Assembly (NCBI GenBank): GCA_014058105.1
Contig: JACGCM010001948.1
Coordinates: 4,030,001 to 4,094,000 of the forward strand
Direction of reading: 5' to 3'
DNA from: Kingdonia uniflora
Taxonomy: Eukaryota > Streptophyta > Magnoliopsida > Ranunculales > Circaeasteraceae
DNA length: 64,000 nt
This document shows, one piece after another, positions 1 through 11,402 of this stretch. The translations under genes and the position numbers were made by a program. How positions within the stretch are numbered: the stretch's first letter is position 1; each line of letters opens with the position of its first letter. The notes beneath the pieces are model-generated. The model saw nothing but the letters and a program-made list of their open reading frames with translations. It was not told where the DNA came from and searched no databases.

Positions 1-35
1 TAGAGTAAAATTTGTATCAAATAAATAAATATTTG

Positions 36-200
36 GGACGGTTTAGAATTGGTCTCTTATATTTTGGTTTATGAGACAAAAATAATTAATCTGTCCCTAA
101 TTGTATAAGTTTAGGGACTATTGGATTTGGCCGTCCGTAATTGTATAAGTTAAGGGGCTGCTGGACCTGGTCGTCCCTAATAGTTTAAGCTTAGGGGCAA
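36..200. repeat. CACTA subterminal repeats, left side
   Basis: About three degenerate units of roughly 50 bp, each with CCGTCCCTAATTGTATAAG-like sequence followed by TTAGGG(G/A)C. Composition and the GTCCC/GGGAC words match the repeats near the right CACTA end at 3840-4366. Confidence 0.55.
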
Positions 201-297
201 AAAAATACTTTGAAAACAAAAAGTCTTAATTTTTACTCTCCTCTTCCCTGTATTAAAAATTAAGGTTTTTTATAAATCAAACCTAATCTCTTCTCTT

Positions 298-356
298 CTT
301 TTTTTTTTTTTTTTTTTTTTTTTTTCTCTCTCTCTCTTTCTCTTTCTCTCTCTCTG
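298..356. repeat. Poly-T and CT microsatellite
   Basis: A run of about 27 T is followed by a CTCTCT-rich tract, giving a pyrimidine tract of roughly 60 bases. It resembles a plant 5' UTR tract but no coding exon follows that I can support. Confidence 0.8.
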
Positions 357-2545
357 AAGATTGATCTCTAAATCTTAGAGGTAAGCTATGAAATCATCTC
401 TATTTCAAATTCTTCTCTCTTTAATTTCAAAGTTTTTTTTGTTTTTTCATTTTCATTAATGGTAAAAGACCCAATTGGTGTTTTCGTTACAGGAGCAGCA
501 GGTTCGATTTTGGAATTTTATTGGGTGATTGAAGTACCACAAACTCGATTATACCCTAGACATTGCTTATCATGGTGATTTAAGACTGATCTCTAAATCT
601 CTATGAAAGCATCTTTCTCACTCTTTCACTTTCTCTATCTCTATCTTTCTAATTGATTTTCATGGGTTGATTATAGTTTTGTGAACTCAACTGAAGCCTG
701 GACCTTGCTTTTCAAATTAAAGATTTGAAATCGAGGTATTTATGATTTGAGTTTTTGTTTGTTTCCAAACACTTTAGGTATTTAGAAACTCTGATTGTAG
801 TTTGATCTATAAATTGTAGTTTGATCCCTAAATTGTCCTCTGATTGTAGTTGGGTTTGCATATTTGTATGAATTGGTGTTATATTTTGCTAAAATATTGA
901 TTGTTAGCATTTTAGATTATGTGTTTTGATAATGTGGTGCTTGATCCTTTTTCTTTGCTGTTGTAAAGGGTTATACCTTAGTGTTCTTTTTTAGGTCCAT
1001 ATACTCCATAAATCTGCTACCATAACTATTAGGAGGGATCCCCAGTCTCTTTATCTTGAATCATACCAATGATAGCAAGGACAATGGTGTTTCAAGTTTT
1101 TAAATAAAGCATCATTTTTTTTTCAATTGGAGGTAACTTGACATATATTGTGATTGCGCATGGGAGAAGAGTCTTTAAGTAGTGCTTTCTTTATTTCATG
1201 AAATTCGTTGATGAAACTCAGACATACTGATAATTATATATGATATATTTTTAGATAGAAAATGTTTTATTCTTTTGCTGCTTATGTTGATTGATAGAAT
1301 GTTGTTTATCTCTGTATTTGTTGAAGTTTCAAACCTAAACAAATTTGAAGATAACTTTCCTTCCGTCTTCAACATGTGGCTGGACAATTTCTTTGAAATG
1401 GCTATGACTTATCTGAATAACTTTAGAAAGCTTCTTGCTTTTCACTATGAAAGGTTGTGAGATATAGAAGATAACCCCAATTTCTCCTGTCATATCTAAA
1501 GGTCCTAATGTCGATATAACCTGAAAAAGTTCACAGGTTTAGCTAACATATAAAAAGTAAAACTATTTGTGATAATCTGTAAAGTAAATACTATTCATGT
1601 GCTTATTTTTAAATTTGTTATGGTTTAGCTAATATGATTTGTTAGGTCCAATTTTAAAAAAATAATTGGAAATTGCATTTCAAATTATAATGGTCATAAA
1701 GGTAGCTGGTATATATATACACAACATATATGGATACATTAATATAGAGCACAGTGAAATATCTTTTTTGCCCCTACATCACCCTTTAAAGTTTGATTTT
1801 GTATTATCACACAGATTAAAAGAGTTATTGCCAGTTATAATATGATGATTGCAAGTAATGTATTTTTTAGATGGAATCAATTTTTTTCTTAGAATGCAGA
1901 TGGCATCAACTTGAGTACACTGTCTTTGTTGTACGACTGTATGCTTCATTTGTTCCTTAGATTAGCATGTAATAATTTTTAGGAGACAATCTTTTTAACT
2001 ACAAATCTATTTTAAGCTGAAAACTATCTAATGAATGAGTTATCAATCCATACATCAATAACTCAATCAATAACTTATAACCAAAGATATACAAATTTGG
2101 TCTAGAGAAAGCTTAGGTATATATACCTTCTCTATCCCATCCCTGCATGTTAGTAAGTCCTGTAAGTTTAGGCACTACTTAGATTCTACAGCTCATAAAG
2201 GAAATATACAGTGCTAAAATTTAAAATATAGAGTTTCCATACCACTGATACAGAGACTAAGACGTAAAAGTTTGTGCATCTCATTTTGGATAACTATATT
2301 AACTTTAGGAGGAAAATACTTTGCTTTCATTTCTACAACCTGTGAGAAGAACTACATTAAGCTATTACTAACCAAAGAAAAATGGAAATAACACAAACAT
2401 AATTATTGCACATTAATAATCTAGTTTACTTGTGTTAATAGTTGCTGTAATGAAGCACTATTATTTTATTATACAACATTGGTATACTGATAGCAAGAAA
2501 GTAATAGTTGTATAATTAGAGGAGAAAGGAATGGAAATTGCTTTA
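357..2545. other. CACTA interior, no recognisable gene
   Basis: About 2.2 kb of AT-rich sequence inside the CACTA element. I find no ORF with recognisable similarity. The short ORFs here (about 60 codons) have no motif, and no repeat structure stands out. Confidence 0.4.
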
Positions 2546-2765
2546 CCAGTTGGACTATAAAGTCTTAAGAGACTCCTTTGAAAAGATAGGCCTTTTCAAC
2601 AATTCTTTTGAAGAGATGTTGAGGGAGACTAGATCTTATTGCCTTAGGAAGGTCTTCAAGAACCTCATCTTGATGCATCTCTACTGTCTTAAATTTGAGT
2701 TGCATATGTGCTAACATCTGCTCTTTCAAGCCGTTTGGAAGCCTGTTCTTGCTCGTATATCGCAA
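2546..2765 (-). pseudogene. Captured exon of a Shaker-type K+ channel
   Basis: The minus strand encodes a stretch with NRLPNGLKEQMLAH, then DLPKAIRSSLPQHLF, then VEKAYLFKGVS. In plant inward-rectifying Shaker channels (KAT/AKT/KC1 group) these motifs lie in the C-linker just before the cyclic-nucleotide-binding-like domain. After GVS comes an in-frame TAA, one base from GAA, then DFIVQLV, and then a GTAAAG that looks like the original splice donor. No other channel exon was found nearby. The fragment is about 72 codons of a protein normally over 650, so it cannot be functional. Its place inside a non-autonomous CACTA element points to gene-fragment capture. Identification rests on remembered family motifs and should be checked by search. 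Confidence 0.7.
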
Positions 2766-3839
2766 AATTTAATGGAGGGAGTCCCTCTGCCAAGTTTTTT
2801 AAGAGAAAAATGTCAAAATAACTTGGTTAGTATGATAGAACTTATCTCTAATTTTTCCAAATTAAATCAAGCATAATAGTTCAGTAGAATTTAAGAGAGT
2901 TCGGTTACTCGGGAAATCAATGGTGAAACTTTAATGGTGATATCTTTGGCATCTCGGAAGTAAATGGTAACTTTTATGATTTGATTTATATGAAGTTATG
3001 CAAATTAAAATTGTGGGGAACTTTTTTACCGATTTTTCTTTTGTTTTTCGTAGATTCGCTGTCATATTCTTTTTGGACAAAATGCTAGTTGTAAGAGTCT
3101 CTTAGTCCTTTCAGGTACGGTTCCTTCTGGCATATATTTACGAGTAGATTACATTATTTACTTGAGTGTTTATCCTTCCTGGTGTATATGACCTTAATGT
3201 GATATCCAACTATCGTACGATTTGTGTGGATTTCATAATCTTAGGAATTGAGAGCTTGTTGTGTGTATACTGGCCCTAAGCATTCTCAAACTAAAAGATT
3301 ACATTATTCACTTAAGTGTTTATAAATTGTATATATTTTCTAGAAGGTACAAAATAGAAATGTCCAATTTACAGGGGAAGTGCTGCCAAATTTTTGGTAG
3401 GATTTCTTCTATTTAATTTTTTAGTTTCATAACGTGTACTTCATTGTTTTATTATCTTTTGGTTTGCAATTATTTTTATATGTTGTGGTTGAGGTTGTAA
3501 CAATTTGATTTTTTTGTTTCAGGTAGTTTTTAAACAATTATGGGAGCGATACAAACAAGTATTTATTATATGTAGCAATATTGTTTGTGTGTCGATGGTT
3601 CCATGTTTAGTGTGTAAGAGGTTGGATAATTAATTTGAATGATCAAGTTGTATTTAGTGATTGAACAATAATTCTTAATGTTCTAGGTGGATTGGGACCT
3701 TATTTATTTATATGAAATTGGTGTGTGTAGAACCATGTAAATAAATCTCTCTCTTTTAAATTAACTTGTTGTTGATGAATGATTTGTACTATCTAATAAG
3801 GGCATAATTCAAATTACAAAAATACTACATTTAACATTA
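2766..3839. other. CACTA interior, no recognisable gene
   Basis: About 1.1 kb of AT-rich DNA between the captured exon and the subterminal repeats. It contains one short direct repeat (ttacattatt-acttgagtgtttat at about 3150 and 3300). No coding sequence is supported. Confidence 0.4.
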
Positions 3840-4366
3840 CCTTCTTTAGGGACGATTTATTTTGTCTCTATTAATATTGGCGTCATACTTTTAAAGACAA
3901 ACACATTCGTCTCAAATGTTGTATATTAGAGACAGAATAATCTGTCCCCAATAATATTGGCGCTGGCATGAAAATTTGGCGCCATACTTTTAGAGATAAA
4001 CAAATCCGTCTCAAATGTTGTGTATTAGAGACAGAATAATCTGTCCCCAATAATATTGGCGCTGGCGGGAAAATTTGATGCCATACTTTTAGAGATTTGT
4101 CTCTATTATTATGTATTAGGGACGGTTGTACTCCGTCCTCAAAGAGGTTAAAAAATAAAGGCATTTAGAGGCAGATTTTTGGCATCTCTAAAGCCGTTCT
4201 TAATAGTATTTAAAATGGATGTGTCCATCCCTAAAGTATTTGGGATGCCACCCTAAAGAGACAATGCTTTACCGTCCCTAATGAAGTCCCTAATAGCTGT
4301 AGGGACGGATTAATAGCTTTTTGGGACACTTTTTTGCCATCCCTAAAGGTAGTTTTTCTTGTAGTG
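3840..4366. repeat. CACTA right subterminal repeat array
   Basis: A 99-bp unit starting TATTAGAGACAGAATAATCT occurs at 3924 and again at 4023, with a partial unit before it. Both copies contain GTCCCCAATAATATTGGCGC. Further GGGACGG/CCGTCC words follow up to the terminus. In CACTA elements such arrays are the transposase-binding subterminal region. Confidence 0.7.
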
Positions 4367-4389
4367 AATATTTTTACAAAAGCAATTTC

Positions 4390-4863
4390 TGGGATCTGCC
4401 TATGCCAAATGAAGTTAAAATTTGTTGTGATGGCTCTAGTAATGGAAACCCAGGTGCTGCGGGTATTGGTGTGGTGTTTCGGAACAGTGAGGGAGTTGTT
4501 CTGGGTACACTAAGCAAGGCGATCGACCTCTCAACTAGCTTTGTCGCTAAAATACTAGCGATACTTACAAGTATTCATAAAGCAGTTGCAAGAGGTTGGC
4601 ATAATCTAAGGGTGCTCTCCGACTTTGAAACAACAATTAGAGCATTCAAAACTGATATGATTCCTTATAAGGTGCAATGGAGTCTACTCAAGAAAAACAT
4701 TCGGTAAATCCGATTCAGCCACAATTGGAGGGAATGCAACTTCTTTGCCGACCTTATGGCTAGGACAGGATCCGACTTTGCCGAACTTTTTGAAGAAGAC
4801 TATCTTGGACGCCCAGCTTTCCTCACGAGAATTGAAGTTCTCTTCGCTGACTACTTTCAATTT
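4390..4863 (+). pseudogene. LINE-type RNase H domain remnant
   Basis: The frame holds KICCDGSSNGNPG with AGIGVVFRN, the first strands and first catalytic Asp of the plant non-LTR RNase H (RVT_3 type). After an in-frame TAA at 4706-4708 the same frame continues with FSHNWRECNFFADLMAR, matching the C-terminal HxxRExNxxAD motif, and ends at a TGA near 4863. The stop interrupts the domain between these motifs, so it is non-functional. A related domain lies on the minus strand at 10673-11248 in the longer LINE. The upstream RT is missing because the sequence is replaced by the CACTA end at 4366. Confidence 0.7.
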
Positions 4864-5030
4864 TGACCTAGATGACCATTCAAGATGGACGGAGACTTTC
4901 ATCATATCCCTCCTTATAGTAGTTCATTCTTGAATATTTCTCCTTTCTCCAATTGGGCATTCCTTGATAAGCAAGGTCCCCTTTGTATATATTTGTAGGT
5001 TCAATATAAAGCTAAACTTTTTGCAAAAAA
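4390..5030 (+). mobile_element. 3' remnant of an L1-like LINE
   Basis: RNase H remnant followed by about 160 bp of non-coding 3' sequence and a short A tract (about 5023-5030, CAAAAAAA) that may be what is left of a poly(A) tail. Only the last 640 bp survive. Confidence 0.5.
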
Positions 5031-6985
5031 ATTATTTTCACAATAATTTCTTTTAATATTGCAACCAATCACCTAAGATTCATGCATATAATTCCCTTAA
5101 GTGATGTAGAGGTCTTTCTTCATGGAAACTCTTGCATATATCTTCCATATAAAATATCTTCAAGGATCTTGGATGCAATATCTTCTTTGATTTTATTCTC
5201 CAAGAATATTTGTGTATGTGTCTTTGACTTTTTGTGCTATTAACTGTTGGAGACACTTTTACTTCACTTTAAGAGCATGGTTTTAAATATTCATCTCTAT
5301 TAGCTACAATCAAACAAATGCGCATAAGTATCCAAAATTAAATATAATGGACGACTAAAATACATGATCGGGTATATTAAAAATGTCATAATTACGCGCC
5401 CATTAGAATAGTTGAGAATTGCTTAAAAGAGTTTAGAGTTTTATATACTGAGGAGAATTGAATGCCTTGAGATCACTTTCTTGCATTGGGAAGAGACTTT
5501 GAATCACACGTGGTAAGGTTTAGGGCGGTAGGCAACACGTGGATGTTTTCGATAACTTGTTGTACATGTAATGAGATTTTAAGCTGAGTTGTCTAATCAA
5601 GTATTAAAAATTGACTTGTCACATCGACTGTAAAGGAAAGAATCTGTTAGAATTTAAATGGATTCGTTGTCATTGGTTCATACATAGAGTGTCATTGTAA
5701 TACAGTGAATTTTCACCATGCAATAATGTTATTTTCCGTTAAGGATTTATCATTGGTTTATCGCAATAGTTGTCATCTGTTATTGCCACTTTGATATTTG
5801 TAATCTGCCATTTCATTGTACCTCTTTCTTGCATACTTGCTTCCAATTCTTTCCAGTTTTCAAAAATTACATACCCGCCTGATACTTCCCTAACAATGAT
5901 GCATTCCCTTTTTTGCTAGTGCGGTAAAAATTATGATCTTCGTCTCTCACGTACAAGCCTCAACCCCAACCGCTGGTTCTGTTAATGCCGACAAAAATTT
6001 GATGGGTATGGTCTTTAGACGTATGTAGATGATGTGAGAAAGTATGATTGTCGTCTCATTTGAAAAATCTCTAAACCGCCCAGTTGGAGATTCAACCATT
6101 TCCCATAATATCATTGTCAATTCAAAAGTTGGTTTCGAGAAATGTCTACGTCCGATGATTCTAGGAGGCCAGAATCGATGGCGGCAGAAAAAATCACAAA
6201 TTCTGGTCAAGGGAGAAATCATATCCTGGAAACTATTATAAATTAAACTTACACTCAACTGAGGATCTCCGAGGTCAGAATAGAGATTCTGTAAGATTTT
6301 ATGCCTAAGTTAAAATCTCTAGATCTTAATAAGTAGTCAAATATGTATGAGTGAAGTGTAATATTCGTTATCTTAAGTGATGCTTATTTATGGATCTAGC
6401 ATGATAAACTCCTTATGAACAAATGATAAAAAAATTCATTTAAAAATAACAAACAATGATAATTGAATTACAAATTCTACTGAACAACAACATTACAAAA
6501 GGTAGGCAAATATATGGTTTAATAGTGGACAACTTCTCCTCAATTAGATATAACCTCTCCTCTAGCGATTTAACTATGTCAACAATGCGCTCAAGATTCA
6601 AATCTATGGTTGTAAAACCAGTAACCATCATATTGCCAATGTCCTCGACAGCTGATTCAAGCTTCGTAAAGAAATCAAAAACCCTCCATAAGAAGTCATC
6701 CTCCGTAGTTTGGCGTTGCTCCCTTGTTGGCTGCTGGTTGCAAAGATGGCATGGATCTATTATGATTTATTATCTAGTGGAACTTTACATATATGGAGTC
6801 CACTTCATATATAAAGCAGAAACATAATAGCGTGACGTGTTAAACAATCTTTTGGAGTCATAAAGACATGACAAGATAGGAACAAAAAATCAAATTCTTT
6901 GAAAACATAGTAGGAAAACGAAAGAAATGATATATGATGAAAAATGACATAAAACTCGATAACAAATGGAAAAAAATGATAACAA
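5031..6985. other. Intergenic, nothing recognised
   Basis: About 1.95 kb of AT-rich DNA. ORFs of 60-120 codons at 5947-6827 overlap each other on both strands and show no family motif, so they are not called. No terminal repeats were recognised. Confidence 0.4.
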
Positions 6986-7110
6986 GTGACAAATATTTCA
7001 TGAATGAATGACAAAATTAATGAGAAAATGACAAATAATAAATAAGAAATGACAAATATTGATAAACAAATGACAAATACATTCAACTCGATTCGGCTAA
7101 ACATATACAA
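6986..7110. repeat. Degenerate AAATGACAAAT repeats
   Basis: The word aatgacaaa recurs roughly every 20-30 bases, as it does again at 7700-7960. The spacing is irregular, so this is an old, degenerate array. Confidence 0.45.
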
Positions 7111-7113
7111 CAT

Positions 7114-7254
7114 TTAACAAGTTCTGGCCTTCTTGGATCTTAGAAGTTCACCACCACCTTGGCTGCCACCACCACCAGCATCCCCATTGCCAAAGTCATC
7201 ATCATCATCAGAGTCACCATCTCCATCTAATAGTAGCATAATTGGTGACAGAGT
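7114..7254 (-). pseudogene. Possible last exon of an acidic, Gly-rich protein
   Basis: Reading the minus strand from an AG acceptor-like GGCAG at about 7255, an open frame gives a short hydrophobic start (LSPIMLLLDG), an acidic run (DGDSDDDDDFG) and a Gly-rich run (DAGGGGSQGGGE), ending LLRSKKARTC and TAA at 7114-7116. Low-complexity acidic/Gly tails of this kind are seen in plant nuclear and transposon proteins. I recognise no domain and cannot find upstream exons; it may be chance coding. Confidence 0.2.
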
Positions 7255-7651
7255 CTGCCATATTACATATAACTAATTTGGTTAAAGGCATGATAAACTA
7301 TTCTAAAACAAATGATATGTAATACATAAAATGGTGACATTATTTGCCTTACACATCTCGAAATGGTAGTGACATGTGTACATCGATAAGTTAAATTACA
7401 CGTAGCATGATATATTAATTTTAAATGATTTAAACTTTTATTATTATTATTTCGGAAGTGACATTCATACTTGTGAAGTCCACGACCTGGTTTGGGCAAA
7501 TAATAGCAGAAATGGTGAGATGTTCTGCCTTATTACATATCTAGTTTGTTTAAAGGTGTGACAAATTTTCATGAAACAAATGATAAAAAATATCAAAATT
7601 TGAACATTTTTTATTATTTTGGAATTGACATTCGTACTTGTGGAGGCCACG
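7250..7651. repeat. Imperfect tandem duplication
   Basis: Sequence starting with a 'gtctgccatattacatat' block at about 7252 and ending with a 'ttcggaagtgacattcatac' block (7451-7470) recurs, diverged and shorter, at about 7515-7651. A third copy of the second block lies at 7995-8037. Confidence 0.6.
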
Positions 7652-7699
7652 TGTAACATTTTTTTATCAAGATAACTATCCACAATATTATTTTGGAAT

Positions 7700-7965
7700 A
7701 GGTGATATTTTTCAAACAAGTAACATTTTTTTGAACAAATATCAAAGTTTTCTGAATAAATGACAAAGTTATGGTAAAACAAATGAGAAACTTACAGGAA
7801 AACAAATGACAGATTTATGAACAAATGAGAAAGTTCTGGGAAAATAAATGACAAAGATTTTATAACGAATGTCATTGATTGCTAATATAATGACAAAGTT
7901 TTTCTTAACAAATGACATAGTCTTTTGAACAATCGTAAATGACATATGGGGATGACACGTGGCGT
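7700..7965. repeat. Degenerate AACAAATGACAAAGTT array
   Basis: About eight to ten units of aacaaatgacaaagttnt-like sequence, 25-30 bases apart, stop just before the third ttcggaagtgacattcgtac block. The flanking MULE begins about 160 bp further on. Confidence 0.6.
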
Positions 7966-8119
7966 GATATATTATTTATAAATGAGTTTTACAATTATTT
8001 ATTATTTCGGAAGTGACATTCGTACTTGTGGAGCCCAAAAACAGGTGGTTGTCTGCTGTAATATTAAAACTTTAGTAGGGGCAAAATTAGTTTTCCTCTT
8101 GCCATTATCGATTTTAGAA

Positions 8120-8128
8120 TTTATTGTT
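8120..8128. other. Left 9-bp target-site duplication of the MULE
   Basis: TTTATTGTT directly precedes the element start at 8129 and is repeated exactly at 24788-24796. Nine base pairs is the usual duplication length for Mutator-superfamily insertion. Confidence 0.9.
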
Positions 8129-8180
8129 GGAAGAGGATCCAGCTACACTCAAATTAACTACACTCTCCCTACACTCATTC
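8129..8180 (+). repeat. MULE left terminal inverted repeat
   Basis: GGAAGAGGATCC, then AGCTACACTCAAA, then CTACACTCTCCCTACACTCA. A CTCACT-rich subterminal tract follows to about 8410 and mirrors the GAGTGAGTGAG-rich tract at 24540-24700. Confidence 0.8.
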
Positions 8181-8640
8181 CTCACCACACACCTTGAGAG
8201 GAGCTAGCATTTTAAAAAAATAGAACAGTGTCACACCAACTTATACCACTCACTCTCACTCACTTACTCACACGATCTCTCTCTCTACCGATCATCTTTG
8301 ACAACTTTCTCACTCACTTACTCCCCTATACTCACTTACTCTTAGTCACTATCTCTCCCTCTCAGTCTTACTCTCTTTTTCTCACACTCTCACTCACTCT
8401 CTCTCTCGTGATCAATTGTTTTCACATATTATGGAGAGGAGCTGCAAACCGGCTTACTGTCATCATACACCTCCCTCATACACCAGGTAATCGAATGCAT
8501 TCCCTTCAAAGACTCCCCATTTTGGTTATATAATTTTTTCTTCTTGTTTTAATTAAAATTTCCCCGTGCAATGCCGCTATGCCTTTTTTTTGTTTATTTG
8601 ACAAAATTTTCAATGAATTTCCCCAAAATTTAAGATTTAA
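8181..8640. other. MULE left subterminal CT-rich region
   Basis: Rich in CACTCTCACTCACTTACTC words up to 8410. It is the counterpart of the AG-rich tract near the right end. The open frame through it is low complexity and not called as a gene. Confidence 0.5.
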
Positions 8641-8704
8641 GCACAACATCGATAAATATAACACTCTCTGTTGAGATATACATTTGCATAATTATCGATG
8701 TGTG

Positions 8705-9065
8705 ATTAATCGACATTGTTTTCTATGTTTTTGCCTAAAAAATTGTCGATTTTGTTGTACTCGACAAATATATTATGGATATATTTGTCTTTAACAATTT
8801 TATATTTGTTGAGTTATGATGTGTTGACAATTAAGGGAAGACTCTGAATCACAATTTGTCGACTGGGTTGTAATTGACAAAATATTTGTCGAAGTTTTTG
8901 TAATCGACAATTTCTAGTAATTATTTGTCGAAGTTGTGGAGAACTCGACAATTTATATTTAGTATTTGTCAACAAATAAGTTGGTGATCGACAAATTCTT
9001 TATCAAAGTTCTCCCGCATCGACAATATTTTAGTGCTTAATTGTCGTTTTTTATTTAATCGATAA
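8705..9065. repeat. TTGTCGA motif cluster 1
   Basis: About ten copies of TTGTCGA or its complement TCGACAA, for example at 8743, 8761, 8867, 8887, 8905, 8926, 8946, 8989 and 9020. They are often arranged as inverted pairs 15-20 bases apart. The cluster lies directly upstream of the PMD gene start at 9124. Confidence 0.75.
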
Positions 9066-9123
9066 TTTGTTAATGCTTAATTCAATGCCTATGTTAGTGC
9101 TTAATTTGAGTTTATTAAGTAGG

Positions 9124-10672
9124 ATGGCAGCAAAGCTAAAAGTCCCAGGGAAGATACCCCCAACAGCCTCGTATCAAAAAAGGTTAATTTTAGAGCGAGA
9201 AGATCCCTCGCATCCAAATTTTAACAAACCATCTCGTGTGCTTGTTAAATGAAGCAAAACAAATTCTAGTAGGGCAGAACAAGACTTTGCAAGTGATAGT
9301 GTCCCTCAGGTGGTAGTGACACCTCAAGAAGTTGAGGATTTTGAAAGCCCTTCTACAAGTGGCAATCCCCCCAGAGAAATTTACAAGGAGATTCCCACGG
9401 AGAGTCTGTAAAAGCCTCTAGTACTGAAAACTTTAGTACTGCTGATTCCCAAGCTTCTATTTCTAGAACATATTATTTCAATTATGATAAAGCAGCTCCT
9501 GTGAGCGATAATACGCAATTTAAAGCTTTCTTAACCCTACAGTTGAAGAACAAGGTACTAGAACCACAGAAGAAGAAGGTATTCGTGAGGACAACAACAA
9601 TGAATTAAATAATTTAAAAGCTGACGAATATGGCCCCAGGGACACCTCTTTGTTAACGAGTTTCGAGACACACAGAGTTAAAGCTCTAGCTCTTGGACAG
9701 GTATCGAAAACAACAAATTATTTTAGTTTTAGTCCTAATTTCAGCAAGTGTCTCTTTTATTTAGATAATGAAAATTTTGATTATATTGTATTTACAAGAC
9801 CCCAGCTATCTTCAGGTGTTTCACCATAATCCTACTTGGGACATTGGTAGGGAGATTGAGAAGGTCCAAAGTCTGATGAATCTGTAAGGGCTTGGCAGAA
9901 TTGGAGCTACAACGCAGCATTGATTAGAACTTTCACTGAGCGTTGGCATTCAAAGACAAATACTTTTCATTTAAAATGTGGCAAGATTACTATAACCTTG
10001 GAGGATGTTTGAAGATTAGCTGGTTTGAGAGTTGGTGGTGATCTAATAGTTATTCAGGTAAAGTGGCGAGCAGCTAATGTCAAGCAAGTGCTTAGAGATT
10101 ATATTGTTCCAAAGTGATCAAGTTTACCTTGATCTGAAGGCTGGAGGGGCGGGGATATCTCTTTCACTGGTGAAGATGGAAGATTTTTTTGCCTACAAGC
10201 TTAGAAGAAATGCTCAAGACACCAATGCAGCAAAGACATCATCTTCCTTTGAACCTGTGAGATTTTCTTCTCGGGCAGTTGCCAAAGCATAAATGTTGTA
10301 TGTTCTAGGATATTTTCTTTTCCCTACCAAGAAAGGTACAAATGTGTTGGGGAAGTATCTAAATTTCTTTGAGAACAATAACTCAAAGATTACATGGCCA
10401 TGGGGAGCTGTGACCTTGGCACCCCTATATTGTAGCTTAGGTACATCTTTGAGAGTGAATGCTAAAGTACTTGCATGCTGTACTACATTGGTAAAGGTGA
10501 TTTTATGCATCAATTATTTGGCTTTGTTACTGGACTGTTGCTTTCTTCACCTTGTCATTAAAGGTTTTTTTTATTTTGACAGTCCTGTATATTCGAGCAC
10601 TTCCCAAAGTTACCTGAAATTCCAAAACCCAATCATTCTAGTGCTCCTGAGTATTGTACGAGGTGTCTTGGA
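9124..10672 (+). pseudogene. Plant mobile domain (PMD) gene, 5' part, MULE-borne
   Basis: The likely start is ATG 9124 (MAAKLKVPGKIPPTAS). A Ser/Glu-rich exon follows, ending YGPRDTSLLTSFETHRVKAL just before a GT at about 9700. The next exon contains FTERWHSKTNTFHLKCGKIT followed by ITLEDV, a stop and RLAGLRVGGD, which matches the PMD core pattern of ERW, TFH, GE/K-ITL, DV and LGL. Exon 10296-10495 holds LGYFLFPTKKGTNV and WPWGAVTLAPLYCSL, and the last piece reads IFEHFPKLPEIP. PMD proteins occur both as host genes (MAIN/MAIL family) and inside transposons. In-frame stops (TGA 9250, TAA near 9409, TGA near 10012) and frame changes show decay. The 3' part is separated by the LINE insertion; coiled-coil exons resume at 15648. 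Confidence 0.72.
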
Positions 10673-11248
10673 TTATCTGACTCTAAAGTAATCAGTGGCA
10701 TTATCTTTGATTTTATGTAGATAGTTTGGTTTACCGTTAGTCCATTCTTCCATAGGCTGGTCAGGGTCTGAACCTCTCCTTATGAGTTGATTGGTAGAGA
10801 AGTTGCATTCCCTCCACACATAACTAAACCGAATATTATGAATATGGGGAGTAATAAGGTTCTAAGCAGTTTTGAGTGACCATGGGATTTTGTCTTTGAT
10901 GATTACTTTAATGGCAGTAATTGAGTCAGAGACCACTCACCCTCTTCTCTAGCCTTTTGTTACAGCTCGCTAAACGCTTGTTATGATTACCGTGATCTCT
11001 GCTGTATAGTTTGTGGCATGACCAATGTATTTGCTAAAAGTACCCAAGACTTCACCAGTGTTGTTTCTTAATATGATACTGATACCTGCAATTCCTGGAT
11101 TGCCAAGAGCTGAACCATCACAACAGATTTTTAACTCTTTTGCCGAGGGAGGCATCCATCTGCAGCTCTCTATGGTTATGCCTTTTCTTGGTCTGCAATG
11201 GACATTTAGCGCTTTGATGATCCTGAGGTCTTGAATTGTGTTATCCAT
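10673..11248 (-). pseudogene. LINE RNase H domain
   Basis: Starts with a linker and ELKICCDGSALGNPGIAG (first catalytic Asp in CDGS), then ILRNNTGEVLGTFS and ATNYTAEI with the second acidic residue. Further on, after frame loss, WRECN and NQLIRRGSDPD occur near the C terminus, and the frame ends with YFRVR and a stop at 10673-10675. The 4390-4863 remnant is a close relative. It would remove RNA from the RNA-DNA hybrid during reverse transcription; here it is broken between the two motifs. Confidence 0.7.
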
Positions 11249-11402
11249 TGCAAGTTAAGATAGGTGAGCCGCGTCTACAATGTCCGTCAGGATGTTTAGC
11301 ATAGTTTTATGGGTAGTTATCTTGATTCCATCACATCTCCATTAATTCCTTACTCTCCAGATATTGCTGCAGATGGAGAAAACCATGGCCACCCAGAGAT
11401 CA

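Larger units (their letters stand above)
1..4366. mobile_element. Non-autonomous CACTA (EnSpm-type) transposon, right part
   Basis: The right terminus reads TTTTTCTTGTAGTG (4353-4366), the inverse complement of the canonical CACTACAAGAAAAA end of plant CACTA elements. Inside this end lie subterminal repeats built on GGGACGG/CCGTCCC and on a 99-bp unit. Similar CCGTCCCTAA-type repeats occur at 36-200, so the left terminus is probably just outside the window. No transposase ORF is visible in the 4.4 kb, so the element is taken as non-autonomous. It carries a gene fragment at 2546-2765. It ends against a LINE remnant, which suggests insertion into or beside that LINE. The superfamily call is fairly safe; the full extent cannot be seen. 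Confidence 0.75.

Noticed and set aside
3883..4164. Minus ORF with two near-identical repeats
   Set aside because: It is simply the 99-bp CACTA subterminal repeat read through; repeats in the ORF mirror the DNA repeats.
5947..6827. Overlapping ORFs of 60-123 codons
   Set aside because: Both strands open in the same AT-rich stretch, no recognisable motif, no splice or repeat context.
8228..8533. 101-codon ORF rich in Leu, Thr and Ser
   Set aside because: Low-complexity CTCACT subterminal sequence of the MULE.
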